DNA of 64,000 bases from Rhizobium sp. WYJ-E13 (GCF_018987265.1 NZ_CP076854.1:1054001-1118000); one strand, 5' to 3'; positions 45,036 through 54,054 are shown, counted from the first letter of the stretch. Notes: a model not told the origin generated them from the letters alone. Made by a program: numbers and translations.

Positions 45036-45047
45036 GGACTTTGGTCC
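45036..45047. promoter_or_regulatory. Fourth GGAC-N4-GTCC dyad
   Basis: GGAC-TTTG-GTCC is a perfect 4-4-4 dyad sharing the core and spacing of the three sites at 42044-42101. The outer bases (A and C) differ from the C/G of the others. It lies ~110 bp upstream of the Gly/Asn-rich exported protein gene. Confidence 0.45.
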
Positions 45048-45111
45048 CGGCTCTCTGATCAAGATGAGCGACGGTCGCTGCAGAAGAAAGCGGCCTTATC
45101 ATCCATGTCCG

Positions 45112-45270
45112 TCAAACAACGGGATAAATGCGCTGGCGTCTCGGCCCGCTGAACGGCCGATAGGTATTGTCCGAAGCGCGATAGGAATCATAGCGGGCGG
45201 CGTCCCATGAAATATGTGGGTCGGACCTCGTATCGGCTTCCGGCTGCCCTGGAAAGCTTCCTTTCAGCCG
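45112..45270 (-). pseudogene. Out-of-frame second BA14K repeat
   Basis: In a frame different from the gene at 45188-45688, and partly overlapping its 3' end, the minus strand reads [20 protein letters not shown], then [16 protein letters not shown] and stop. This matches the last BA14K repeat but both usual cysteines are replaced (WDAARY, RRQRIYP). It looks like the original end of the BA14K gene, separated by a frameshift near 45270-45290. Confidence 0.7.
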
Positions 45271-45688
45271 TCACGCAAGGTTTTCGGGGGCCACCGTCAA
45301 AAGGCTGGTACGTATTGTCAGTGACGTTGTAGGACCGGTAGCGCTGCCGGCATAGGCTGAGATGGCGGCTATCGGCCGTCCATTCCTGCTTCGGCGGCTC
45401 AATCGCCCCTGTCACGGTTGCGTCAGGTGGCGCAATGGCCAATACGCCAACCAAATTGGCAGGTTTCAAGGATTGGTTATTGTCGACAACGCCCTGCTGC
45501 GGCGGAAGGCGCTCGTAATTTTGAGCCCTGGGGTCGACGCGCATCGGTGTCGTCGTCCAGAGCGGCGCGTCGAGATTGGCGAAGTGATGTGGTTCCGAAT
45601 CACGCAAGGCATAGGAAGCAAAGCCGCCAATCAGAATGGCACCAAGCACCGCCAGACCAATGGATGATGCAACAAGCGACTTCATCAC
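45188..45688 (-). CDS. BA14K-family exported protein (C-terminus frameshifted)
   Basis: Protein of 166 residues. Residues 1-27 form a hydrophobic signal or anchor ([20 protein letters not shown]). A polar linker leads to a BA14K repeat, [20 protein letters not shown] and GGPRKPC, near residues 110-137. BA14K proteins are immunogenic lectin-like envelope proteins in Brucella and rhizobia. The last ~28 residues ([17 protein letters not shown] onwards) do not resemble the family, whereas the next frame encodes a second BA14K repeat at 45112-45270. The gene therefore probably carries a frameshift. Confidence 0.75.
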   Translation of the reverse strand: MMKSLVASSIGLAVLGAILIGGFASYALRDSEPHHFANLDAPLWTTTPMRVDPRAQNYERLPPQQGVVDNNQSLKPANLVGVLAIAPPDATVTGAIEPPKQEWTADSRHLSLCRQRYRSYNVTDNTYQPFDGGPRKPCVTAERKLSRAAGSRYEVRPTYFMGRRPL

Positions 45689-45948
45689 GCGATCTCACAT
45701 TCCTGCCCCACATAGAAATCGGCAATGCCGGCTCGGGTTCCGTGACGGGCTCAAAAAAATGCGCTTTTTTGCGCTTGTTTTGCGACGGTGGGACGTTCCT
45801 GCCCGTGCGACGCGATCCCCTCGGCCGCAATTTCCGGAAGGCACCCGCAACGGATAGGAATTTATTGCCATCGCCCCGATTTTGACGGATAGCTGTTTTA
45901 TCGGGTGATCGGATCCGTCGTAACAGATCGCCAGCAGAAAGAGGAAGC

Positions 45949-47241
45949 ATGTCGCAAAGAGCGGGCAGCGCCGACCTCCCCCTTCACGGAGGGCGCGTGC
46001 CACCATGGCTGGGCAACCGCATGACCACGCTCGGCGTGCTGATTACCGAGGCGATCGTTCACCATTACGGGCGTGACGAGTTTCTGCAACGGCTCGCCCA
46101 TCCCTTCTGGTTCCAGTCCTTCGGCGCCGTCATGGGCATGGACTGGCATTCTTCTGGCATCACGACCAGCGTGCTCGGCGCACTGAAGCGCGGACTAAAG
46201 CCACTATCGAAAGAACTCGGCCTGCATGTCTGCGGCGGGCGCGGTGCGCAATCGCGCAAGACGCCGGACGAACTGATGGCGATCGGCGATCGCACCGGCC
46301 TTGACGGTGCCGGCCTTGCAAAGACAAGTCGCCTGGTCGCCAAGGTGGACAGCGCGGCGGTGCAGGACGGTTTCGATCTCTATCTGCACGGCTTCATCGT
46401 TGCCGATGACGGGCATTGGGTGATCGTCCAGCAGGGCATGAACGGCGACAAGCGCCAGGCACGGCGATATCACTGGCTCTCGGAAGGACTGGAGAGCTTC
46501 GTCAATTCCCCGCACGCGGCGATCGAAGGCCGATCGCAGGGCGAGATCGTCAATCTCGCCGACCGGCGGGCGGAAAAATCCCGACATGACCAACTCGATC
46601 TTCTCGTAGCGCTTGGGCCAGACCGCATTGTCCGTGAGGCGGCAGCCCTTGCCCTGGCCGCCGATCCTGCGCCCGCGCCGGAGCCAGTCGAACAGCCGAT
46701 GCTGCCCCATCTCATCATGCCCGCCCATCACGACGTGCGCGAAAGCGACGTCAACATGAGGCGTCTGCACGGCAACCTTGCCGCAGCTGCCGATCGCGGA
46801 CCGGTCGATTTCGAGGACCTGCTTCTCGTACCAGGCGTTGGCGCCCGTACGGTCAAGGCGCTGGCCCTCGTCGCCGAAGTCGTGCATGGCGCGCCCTGCC
46901 GATTTTCCGATCCCGCCCGTTTTTCCATCGCCCACGGCGGCAAGGACAGGTATCCCTTCCCCGTACCGCTCAAGGTCTATGACGAGACGATCAACGTCAT
47001 GAAATCAGCCGTGATGAGGGGGAAACTCGGTCGCGAAGAGGAATTACAGGCACTACGCCGGCTCGACGAGCAGTCACGCAGCATGGAGCGTTACGCCACC
47101 GGTCCTGATCTCAAAGAAATTGTCGCCGGCGAATTCCAGCAATCCTCCACCTTCGGCGGACGTAGCGTCTTCGGCTGGGAACTGCCGCCGGAGAACGCAA
47201 GAGCGGACGCAGGAATACGGCCCCGTACGAACAAGCGCTGA
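45949..47241 (+). CDS. DUF763 protein with helix-hairpin-helix
   Basis: Protein of 430 residues opening with ADLPLHGGRVPPWLGNRM, the mark of DUF763. A helix-hairpin-helix DNA-binding motif, LLLVPGVGARTVKALALVAE, lies near residue 290. DUF763 occurs in bacteria and archaea and has no firm function; the motif suggests nucleic acid binding, perhaps repair. An AGAGGAAGC ribosome site precedes the ATG. It stands alone, with 260 bp upstream that hold no gene. Confidence 0.88.
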   Translation: MSQRAGSADLPLHGGRVPPWLGNRMTTLGVLITEAIVHHYGRDEFLQRLAHPFWFQSFGAVMGMDWHSSGITTSVLGALKRGLKPLSKELGLHVCGGRGAQSRKTPDELMAIGDRTGLDGAGLAKTSRLVAKVDSAAVQDGFDLYLHGFIVADDGHWVIVQQGMNGDKRQARRYHWLSEGLESFVNSPHAAIEGRSQGEIVNLADRRAEKSRHDQLDLLVALGPDRIVREAAALALAADPAPAPEPVEQPMLPHLIMPAHHDVRESDVNMRRLHGNLAAAADRGPVDFEDLLLVPGVGARTVKALALVAEVVHGAPCRFSDPARFSIAHGGKDRYPFPVPLKVYDETINVMKSAVMRGKLGREEELQALRRLDEQSRSMERYATGPDLKEIVAGEFQQSSTFGGRSVFGWELPPENARADAGIRPRTNKR

Positions 47242-47283
47242 GCGCGTAGGCTCGCAATCTCAACGCGGCCAACGGCCATCCGC

Positions 47284-48060
47284 TCAGGCATGAGGCGGCG
47301 CCATCGGCTCATCGGCAAAACCGGCAGCATCCAGCGCGCTGCGCACGAGACCGGATGCCTTCGCCCGTTCCATGAATTCGGTCAGCAAGGCCAGTCCAGC
47401 CGGCTTGTCCTTGCCTGTCGCGATGGCGATGCCTGTCTGTTGAAAGCCACCATCGAGGACCCGCGCGCCCGGCAGTTGCGGCAGCAGCGAGCGGAAGGCG
47501 TCGCGTGAAAGGGCCAGAGCATCCGCTCGGCACTCCAGCAAACGATTGACGCCTTCAGCGACCGTTTCCACCGGTTCCGGTCTGATTACCGTCAGCGAAC
47601 GGGCAGCACTTCGGATCGTCGTGGTGTTGGCAATGCCGACGACGCGCACATCGGCGCGGTCGACCTCGGCCAGGCTCGCGATGCCGGATGCAGCGGTGAC
47701 GAGATAGGTGCTCTCGATGATGTAATAGGCCGGACCGAAGGCAACACGTTTGCGCCTCTCGTCGTCGACCGGCATGAAGCTGACATCGATTGCACCGGCT
47801 TCGAGCGCCTCGGTGCAGGCGCCGGAATTCGGGAAAGCAACAATCTCCGCGTCAAGGCCGAGCGTCGCAGCAAGCGCCCAACCGATATCGACGGTCACGC
47901 CGCGATGACTGCCATTCTCCATCACGGCAAAAAAGGCCGACGCAGCGGGTGCAACGACGATGCCGAGACGCAACCGACCCGTTGGGGCAAGCTCCTGGAT
48001 GATGTCTGCTGCTGCGATCTCCGTCAGAGGCGTATTCAGATTCTCTTGAACGAAACTCAT
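47284..48060 (-). CDS. Family 3 solute-binding domain protein without signal peptide
   Basis: Protein of 258 residues with the amino-acid-binding fold: GRLRLGIVVAPAASAFF, a DIGWALAATLGLDAEIVAFP lobe and AIDVSFMPVDDERRKRVAF. The N-terminus is polar and has no signal peptide, unlike ordinary periplasmic binding proteins. It is the last gene of a seven-gene operon and overlaps the hydrolase upstream by 4 nt. It could be a cytoplasmic ligand-binding or enzyme-like protein, or depend on an unusual export route. No ABC permease lies beside it. Confidence 0.82.
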   Translation of the reverse strand: MSFVQENLNTPLTEIAAADIIQELAPTGRLRLGIVVAPAASAFFAVMENGSHRGVTVDIGWALAATLGLDAEIVAFPNSGACTEALEAGAIDVSFMPVDDERRKRVAFGPAYYIIESTYLVTAASGIASLAEVDRADVRVVGIANTTTIRSAARSLTVIRPEPVETVAEGVNRLLECRADALALSRDAFRSLLPQLPGARVLDGGFQQTGIAIATGKDKPAGLALLTEFMERAKASGLVRSALDAAGFADEPMAPPHA

Positions 48061-48974
48061 GCCGGCGTGCCGACACCAAGCAAGGCTTCCTTCTCGTTTA
48101 CTGACAGGCTCGTCAGCCGATAAAGGATGAAGCCCGTCTTCTCGGAGTGGATGCTCGCCAGCGCCTCGCCGAAAACACTCTTGATCTCGCCCAGCAATTC
48201 GCCAACTGCCACAGGCTCACCGAGATCCTTTTTTGGATACCAGAGCCCGGTTACCGGCGCAGTGGGAACCCACATGGTGACGACATCAAGCGATGTTACC
48301 GGCGCTTTACCCGGCAGCATGCCAATATGCTGCATGACACGTCGAATGCCGTCTGTCATCTGTGCCACGGTCGCCTCGCCCCACAGGCCGTTACCGCTGA
48401 CCTCGGGCAGGATGCTTGGAATGCCGAGCTTGTGGGATGCATCGACCGTATAGCCGGAGCCGCCGGCTGCAACAGCAACCTTGATGCCGAAGGCAGCCGC
48501 AAGCGCTTTCGACTTCTCGCAAGCGGCGGGGAAAATGGTGAATGGTGCAAGGCTCTCGTCCAGGTCGCCGCCATGGCAATCGATATAGGCATCGGCCTTC
48601 GAAAACACTTCCGTCACCAGCCAATGCGCCAGCTGTTCGCTGGTCGTTCCATCAGGCTTGCCAGGAAACATGCGGTTCAGGTTTTTGCCGTCCTGCGGCA
48701 CGATATAGATGTTGCGCCGCTGGAAGGCTTCAACGTTCAGGATAGGCAGAACGACAAGTGTGCCCTTGATCTCTTCCGGCCGCGTTTTCATCAGCCGGAC
48801 AGCCGCCTCGATCGAGCAGAATTCCGAACCATGCACGCCGGCGGTGACGAGCAGGCACGGTCCCTCCTCGGCTCCTTCGATAACAGCGAAGGGAATTTCG
48901 AGCTCTTTCGTCACGCGGACATGGCCGAATTCCGAGCGGGGCTTTCCGGTGCGCAGGGCGGGCAAGGCGGTCAT
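48057..48974 (-). CDS. Succinylglutamate desuccinylase/aspartoacylase family protein
   Basis: Zinc-dependent deacylase of 305 residues from the ATG at 48974 (GGAGG 8 nt upstream; an ATG at 48989 is less well placed). VTAGVHGSEFCSIEAAVRLM gives the HxxE zinc pair near residue 49, and IDCHGGDLDE supplies the third ligand. The family cleaves N-acyl amino acids. It lies in an operon with an M20 peptidase and a creatininase-type amidase, so removal of an acyl or amide group in a breakdown pathway is likely. Confidence 0.87.
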   Translation of the reverse strand: MTALPALRTGKPRSEFGHVRVTKELEIPFAVIEGAEEGPCLLVTAGVHGSEFCSIEAAVRLMKTRPEEIKGTLVVLPILNVEAFQRRNIYIVPQDGKNLNRMFPGKPDGTTSEQLAHWLVTEVFSKADAYIDCHGGDLDESLAPFTIFPAACEKSKALAAAFGIKVAVAAGGSGYTVDASHKLGIPSILPEVSGNGLWGEATVAQMTDGIRRVMQHIGMLPGKAPVTSLDVVTMWVPTAPVTGLWYPKKDLGEPVAVGELLGEIKSVFGEALASIHSEKTGFILYRLTSLSVNEKEALLGVGTPA

Positions 48975-49027
48975 CGAGCATTCCTCCATGAAAAGCGCCG
49001 TTTGCGCCGGCGTCGTTGTGATTCTCC

Positions 49028-50401
49028 TCAGGCGGAGGCGGCAAGTCGCCTCAGCAACATTGTCCAGGCCCGCATGCCGAGCTTGAAATTCCCGAGCCGC
49101 AAGAATTCGTTGGGCGCGTGATAATCCTCGTCAGCGGTGGAAAAGGAGAAGAAGATCGAGGCGCAGCCGAGATGCTGGCGAAAGGCACTACCGATCGGGA
49201 CCGTGGCGCCCATGGCGACCCGCAGCGGCTTTTCGCCGAGCAAGTCGCCGAGGACCTCTTCGGAAATTTTCAAGGCCGGCAGATCAGGATCAACGAAATC
49301 CGCCTCGCTGCCCGGCCCGTGACGATGAACCTCAAGCTGAAAGCCCTTTGGCAAACGCTGCTGCAAATGGCGGACAATCGCCGCAATCACGGTATCCGGT
49401 TTTTGTCCGGCAATGAGGCGACAGGTGATCTTGGCGCTCGCCGTATTCGGAATGACCGTCTTGGTCCCCTTGGCCTGGTATCCGCCCCAAATGCCGTTGA
49501 ACTCCAGTGTCGGCTCCAGCCATTGCCGGATCAGCAATTCGCGACCGCTATCGATCGGATCGCCGCCGGACACACCGATCTCCCGGTAATAGGCAGCGCT
49601 GTCGAATTGCGATGCCTCGATTGCCGTGATGATCTTCGGATCGGGAGGTGTCGCGCCATCCAGAAAACCCCCGACGCTGACGCGACCATCCGGGCCGTGC
49701 ATGGAAGCGAGCAGGCCCGCAAGTGCTGCGATCGGGTTGGGCGCACTGCCGCCGTGGCGACCGGAATGCAGGTCCTTGGCGGCACCGGTTATGGTGACAT
49801 CGAGGGCCACGAGGCCACGGCTCGCCACCGTGATCGACGGCTTGTCCGGACGCCACATGGCACCATCGGCCGAAAGCACGAGGTCGCAGCGGAGCTTGTC
49901 GCGGTATTTCTCCAGCGTCGGCGCAAAATGGGGGCTGCCGGATTCCTCCTCGCCCTCGATCAGTACCTTCAGATTGACGGGCAAACGGCCTTCGACGCGC
50001 ATGAAGGCTTCGGCGACAAGGATCGGGATCAGCAGCGGCCCCTTGTCGTCGGACACGCCGCGGGCATAGAGCCTGCCATCGCGCTCATCTGGCTCGAAAG
50101 GCGGCGTCTCCCACTTCTCAAGCGGATCGGGCGGCTGGACGTCGTAATGGCCATAAACGAGATAGGTCGGCAGTGTGGGATCGGAGAGAATTTCGCCATA
50201 GATGGCACGGTGCCCGCCGGTATCAAGCGTTTCAACGGCGGCAAAACCAGCCCTGCGCAGACGATCCGCCACGAAGGCCGCGGCCTGGCGGATGCCCTCG
50301 GCAAAGGCCGGGTCGGTGCTGACGCTCGGTATCCGGCAAAAAGCCTTGAGATCATCAAGCGCCGCCGGATAATTCTCCTCCAGATAGGTCTCGACGCTCA
50401 T
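49028..50401 (-). CDS. M20 family dipeptidase
   Basis: Metallopeptidase of 457 residues. Metal ligands show in VYGHYDVQP near residue 79, RGVSDDKGPLL, and EGEEESGSP with the catalytic Glu pair. A dimerisation insert interrupts the catalytic domain around residues 190-330. The length fits dipeptidases of the M20 group such as carnosinase-like enzymes. It overlaps the SDR gene by 4 nt and is cytoplasmic. It probably splits an imported dipeptide or N-acyl amino acid. Confidence 0.9.
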   Translation of the reverse strand: MSVETYLEENYPAALDDLKAFCRIPSVSTDPAFAEGIRQAAAFVADRLRRAGFAAVETLDTGGHRAIYGEILSDPTLPTYLVYGHYDVQPPDPLEKWETPPFEPDERDGRLYARGVSDDKGPLLIPILVAEAFMRVEGRLPVNLKVLIEGEEESGSPHFAPTLEKYRDKLRCDLVLSADGAMWRPDKPSITVASRGLVALDVTITGAAKDLHSGRHGGSAPNPIAALAGLLASMHGPDGRVSVGGFLDGATPPDPKIITAIEASQFDSAAYYREIGVSGGDPIDSGRELLIRQWLEPTLEFNGIWGGYQAKGTKTVIPNTASAKITCRLIAGQKPDTVIAAIVRHLQQRLPKGFQLEVHRHGPGSEADFVDPDLPALKISEEVLGDLLGEKPLRVAMGATVPIGSAFRQHLGCASIFFSFSTADEDYHAPNEFLRLGNFKLGMRAWTMLLRRLAASA

Positions 50402-51144
50402 TTACCGCCGTCCACGCTGATGACCTGGCCGGAGATCCAGCCGGCATAATCGGAAGCGAAGAACATGACCATGGCGGCGATATCGTCAGGCCGGCCGAGA
50501 CGTTTCAATGCGATGTTCTGCAGAAGCCGCGCCTGTCCTTCCTCTCCCATCGCATCCCACTGGCGCTCGGTGGTCGGGTTGGAGCGAACGAAACCGGGAG
50601 CGACATTGTTGACCGTGATGCCCCAGGGGCCGAGCTCATGGGCGAGCTGGCGCGTCAGCCCGATCTGGCCGGCCTTGGCGCTGGCATAGGCCTGGATGCC
50701 GGTCAGCGAGATGCCGAGGCCGGCGCCGCTCGAGATATTGACGATGCGCCCGGTCTTGCGTTTCTTCATGACGGGGGCAACCGCCTGTGCCATGAAGAAG
50801 GCGCCGGACAGATTAACATCGAAGATCGTCTGCCAGTCGCTTTCTGAAATCTCCTCGATCGGCCGCCCAACCTGACCGCGCACGCCGCCGGCATTGTTGA
50901 CGAGGATATCGACCTCGCCGAAGGTCGGCACCAGCGCCAGCACATCGGTGCGGTTGCCGACATCGAGTACGTGGGCCGTGGTCTTTGCTCCACAGAGCTT
51001 CACCGTTTCCTCGAGCCCAGCCACATTGACATCGCAGGCATGAACCCGCGCGCCGCGGCTTGCAAAAGCCTCTGATATCGCCCGACCAAAGCCGTGGGCA
51101 GCGCCAGTGACGACGACGACCTTTCCGTCAAAGGAGATGTTCAT
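50398..51144 (-). CDS. Short-chain dehydrogenase/reductase
   Basis: NAD(P)-binding oxidoreductase of 248 residues: VVVTGAAHGFGRAISEAF as the nucleotide loop, NNAGG, and the catalytic Ser-Tyr-Lys in NISSGAG and YASAKAG. APGFVRSNPTTE follows as usual. It overlaps both neighbours by 4 nt within the GntR operon. It probably oxidises an alcohol released from the substrate. Confidence 0.9.
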   Translation of the reverse strand: MNISFDGKVVVVTGAAHGFGRAISEAFASRGARVHACDVNVAGLEETVKLCGAKTTAHVLDVGNRTDVLALVPTFGEVDILVNNAGGVRGQVGRPIEEISESDWQTIFDVNLSGAFFMAQAVAPVMKKRKTGRIVNISSGAGLGISLTGIQAYASAKAGQIGLTRQLAHELGPWGITVNNVAPGFVRSNPTTERQWDAMGEEGQARLLQNIALKRLGRPDDIAAMVMFFASDYAGWISGQVISVDGGK

Positions 51145-52157
51145 GCGACCCTCGCAAGCTCTTCGATATTGGCCATGGCGAGCGGGCGCTTATCGTCTTC
51201 GATCTCGTGGATCATGGTGATGAGGCGAGCGGCAAGTGGGGTCGGAACGCGCGATTCCCTGCCGATCTCCACGACCGGCAGCACCTGCGCGTCGACCTCT
51301 GTCTTGCGTTTGCGAACCGCGAGATCGCGCCAGATGCCGGAATGCGACTTGACCGATTTGCGATTGTGGACGGACATGTCGTCGAAGGACTTGTTCGTCT
51401 GCTCCGGCGTCGCCAGCGGTCCAAAGGCTGCCGGATCGAAGCCGTCGAAAGCCTCCGGCTTGATATTGTTGATGGCGGCGACAGTCGCCACTTCCAATGC
51501 CAGCTTGCGCAAAACCGGCCGCGCGGTCGGATTGTCGAGAACGTCGGCAATGCTGTCATTGGTAAGTGCAGTTCCGAAGAGCAGCGCGCCATAGATGAGC
51601 TTGCCCCACAGGAAGCCCCAGATGTTGTTGGTGATCAGAGCTTTCGGCTCGAACTGCTTCATCAGGTCGTAGATTCCCTCGGCGCGATCTGTAAACCGCC
51701 CGTCCAGTTCGCCGATAACGACGGCGCCCCGGCCGCTATATTGCACGACGCCAGGTTCGAGATAGTCGGCTCCAAAATTCACGAAGCAGCCAATCACGCG
51801 GTTCTCACCGACAATGCGGGAGATGACGCGCTCATTGAGACCGTTCTGCGCCGAGACGACATATCCGTCCGAGGCGAGATGCTCGACAAGCATATGTGTT
51901 GCGGCTTCCGTATGATGCGCCTTCACGCAGAGGAAGGTGCGCGCATAGGTGCCTTCGAGGTCTTCCGGCAGATAGGCCCTGGCCCTGAGGACATCCTCGA
52001 AGATCGGACCGACGATCTGCAGGCCCTTCTCGTTGATGGCATCGACATGTTCCCTAACGCTGTCGACGAAGATCACCTCGTTGCCGGCCCGGATGAAGGC
52101 AGCACCCAGCGTACCGCCGATCGCACCGGCACCCCAGATCAGGATCGGTTCGCTCAT
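51141..52157 (-). CDS. 2-dehydropantoate 2-reductase family protein
   Basis: Protein of 338 residues with a Rossmann start ILIWGAGAIGGTLGAAFIRA and the C-terminal helical domain of ketopantoate reductases (NNIWGFLWGKLIYGALLFGT). It is longer than typical PanE (~300) and lies in a catabolic operon, so it more likely acts on another 2-oxo or 2-hydroxy acid than in pantothenate synthesis. It overlaps the creatininase-family gene by 4 nt. Confidence 0.86.
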   Translation of the reverse strand: MSEPILIWGAGAIGGTLGAAFIRAGNEVIFVDSVREHVDAINEKGLQIVGPIFEDVLRARAYLPEDLEGTYARTFLCVKAHHTEAATHMLVEHLASDGYVVSAQNGLNERVISRIVGENRVIGCFVNFGADYLEPGVVQYSGRGAVVIGELDGRFTDRAEGIYDLMKQFEPKALITNNIWGFLWGKLIYGALLFGTALTNDSIADVLDNPTARPVLRKLALEVATVAAINNIKPEAFDGFDPAAFGPLATPEQTNKSFDDMSVHNRKSVKSHSGIWRDLAVRKRKTEVDAQVLPVVEIGRESRVPTPLAARLITMIHEIEDDKRPLAMANIEELARVA

Positions 52158-52855
52158 GCCCAGCCTCCCTCGAGCAGCGCACGGGTTTCGTCGACCGCCA
52201 CATCCCAGATTGCCTGCATTTCCTCATCGGGTCGCTCGTAGTAGCCGCCGAAATTGCCGTCTCCGAGATAGGCTTTGACGGCATCCGGCGACATGACCCG
52301 CATGCGGGCAAGATCGATCATCGGCTTCTGCTGGGTCGGCTGTTTGACACCCTCAAGACGTGTCCAGGGGAAGTTCTCCATCCAGGAAGCGTGCGAGGCA
52401 ATGGTGTCGATCTCCTGGACCTTGGCGTGGGTTTTCGGCGCATTCCACCAATTGTGGAACTTCACCGCCGTGTCTGGGTTATCCGCCATCCATTCGATCG
52501 CCATGCTGCCGGCTGGCTGGTTGCCGCCATGGCCGTTGACGATGAGGATGCGGCGGAAGCCCTGCCGCCTCAAGCCGTCGAGGATATCGCGAATCAAGCT
52601 GATATAGGTCTCCTGGCGGATGCTGATCGTGCCGGGGTAGGAGAGGAAATAGGGCGTGATGCCATAGGCAACGACCGGAAAGACCGGAATGCCGAGCGGC
52701 GCGGCGGCGTCGGCGGCGACCTTCTCCGACAGGATGGAGTCGACCGAAAGCGACAGGCCGGCATGCTGCTCGGTGCTGCCGAGGGGCAGGATCGCCCGGT
52801 CATCGGTTTTCAGATAGGTTTCGATCTGCTGCCAGTTTGAGCCAGATACTCTCAT
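52154..52855 (-). CDS. Creatininase-family amidohydrolase
   Basis: Protein of 233 residues with PLGSTEQHAGLSLSVDSIL, which supplies Glu and His metal ligands near residue 30, and VNGHGGNQPAG near residue 106, the second family mark. The family includes creatininase and other cyclic or linear amide hydrolases. It is the first enzyme gene after gntR (14 nt gap). The natural substrate is unknown, but an amide fits the peptidases in the same operon. Confidence 0.88.
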   Translation of the reverse strand: MRVSGSNWQQIETYLKTDDRAILPLGSTEQHAGLSLSVDSILSEKVAADAAAPLGIPVFPVVAYGITPYFLSYPGTISIRQETYISLIRDILDGLRRQGFRRILIVNGHGGNQPAGSMAIEWMADNPDTAVKFHNWWNAPKTHAKVQEIDTIASHASWMENFPWTRLEGVKQPTQQKPMIDLARMRVMSPDAVKAYLGDGNFGGYYERPDEEMQAIWDVAVDETRALLEGGWA

Positions 52856-52869
52856 CTCGTCTGCCTTTC

Positions 52870-53880
52870 CTAGACCTTTGCGTCGATAGCGTCTCGTTTG
52901 GATGTGTCGTCTGCCTGCGAAACAACGCCGGCAGCACGAATGATCGGTACGATCACTCTTTCGATGTCGGCTGTATCTGGCGCATGGCGGTATTCGATTG
53001 CCTGCATGCCCTCGGGAAGAAGATCGGTCACGCTTTCCGCGCCCGATGCGTAGATCACCACGGAGACATTGGCGAGGAGTGTCTCCAGCCCCGGCGCCTC
53101 GAGCGTGGTTGCGGTAATTTCGCTGACATGCGGCGCAAAGCGCTGCACGCCGCTCTTCATGATCGGCAGGAAATCCGGAAAGCGCGAGACGACGGCGATC
53201 GAGGCCAGCGAGTCGAGCGAGGCAAGTGCCCTGCGCGTCTCCTCCGATGGCGTGAAGCTGATTGTCACCACCTTGGTATTCGGCACAAGGGTCGCGACCT
53301 CGCGGTGGCGATTGGCGAAGGTGATGGCAAGATCGGCGGAATTGGCGCGCGCCATGGCGGCAGGGTTGCGCTCGATCGAGGAGACCGTCATCGGTTCGAC
53401 CGTCACATCGCGACCGAGGCGGGCCGCGATGAACTTGGCATAGCTGGCAGTCGCATCCTGAAAGATGCCGATCATAACGATGCGCAGCCGTGGACCGATA
53501 CTGTCACGATAAAAGGCCCGAGCATTAACGAGGGAGACAAGGTCTGACGAACGAATACCCAAGCGGCGGCTCTCATCGATCAGGTGGTCGATCTGCCGAT
53601 GCAACTCGCTCACATCTGCCCGCCCTGCGAGCCGCGCCTGATGGCTGTCGCTGACGAACGTGCCGGAGCCCGGACGCGTGTCGATCAGGCCAGCCGCCTT
53701 CAAGTCGGAATAGACCTGGCTGACCGTCATCGGGGCGACGCCCACCTTCTCGGCCAGTTCCCGCACCGATGGAAGGGCTTCCCCAGGCGCCAACTCGCCG
53801 CAGGCGATGCCATATTCGATAAGGCCCTGAAGCTGCGTGCGCAGAGGCACCGGCAACTCCCGGTCGACGAAGAAATCCAT
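52870..53880 (-). CDS. GntR-family regulator
   Basis: Regulator of 336 residues: GntR winged helix at 1-80 (LPSVRELAEKVGVAPMTVSQ and a GSGTFV wing), then a ~250-residue effector domain that resembles a periplasmic-binding-like fold (RLRIVMIGIFQDATASYAKF). The first gene of the minus-strand operon, it is divergent from the importer operon. Two matching 18-bp inverted repeats, one 22 bp before its own start and one 29 bp before the binding-protein start, are probably its operators, so it would control both transcripts. Confidence 0.9.
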   Translation of the reverse strand: MDFFVDRELPVPLRTQLQGLIEYGIACGELAPGEALPSVRELAEKVGVAPMTVSQVYSDLKAAGLIDTRPGSGTFVSDSHQARLAGRADVSELHRQIDHLIDESRRLGIRSSDLVSLVNARAFYRDSIGPRLRIVMIGIFQDATASYAKFIAARLGRDVTVEPMTVSSIERNPAAMARANSADLAITFANRHREVATLVPNTKVVTISFTPSEETRRALASLDSLASIAVVSRFPDFLPIMKSGVQRFAPHVSEITATTLEAPGLETLLANVSVVIYASGAESVTDLLPEGMQAIEYRHAPDTADIERVIVPIIRAAGVVSQADDTSKRDAIDAKV

Positions 53881-53901
53881 GAAACCCGTTCAGCGCTATC
53901 T

Positions 53902-53919
53902 GTTATAGATGGATATAAC
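53902..53919. promoter_or_regulatory. GntR operator 1
   Basis: GTTATA-GATGGA-TATAAC, a perfect 6-6-6 inverted repeat 22 bp upstream of the gntR start, likely over its promoter. Confidence 0.7.
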
Positions 53920-54008
53920 GGTTATCGCGAAAATGGCGCATTGACAAGTCAAGCGTCTCAGTAGGCTTGGACAAAAATCAGTTGACAGGCTTTTTTCTGC
54001 GTGAAATC

Positions 54009-54026
54009 GTTATAGTCAATAATAAC
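54009..54026. promoter_or_regulatory. GntR operator 2
   Basis: GTTATA-GTCAAT-AATAAC shares the 6-6-6 layout of operator 1 with one arm mismatch. It covers a TATAGT -10-like box 29 bp upstream of the binding-protein ATG. The two operators are 107 bp apart. Confidence 0.65.
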
Positions 54027-54054
54027 ACTTAATATGCATAAAAAGGGGAATGAT

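Noticed and set aside
45751..45785. A-run, GCGC and T-run motif as a terminator
   Set aside because: The possible stem is only 4 bp, and no gene ends next to it.
49118..50449. A 443-codon open frame opposite the M20 dipeptidase
   Set aside because: Antisense shadow; the minus strand encodes a complete metallopeptidase.
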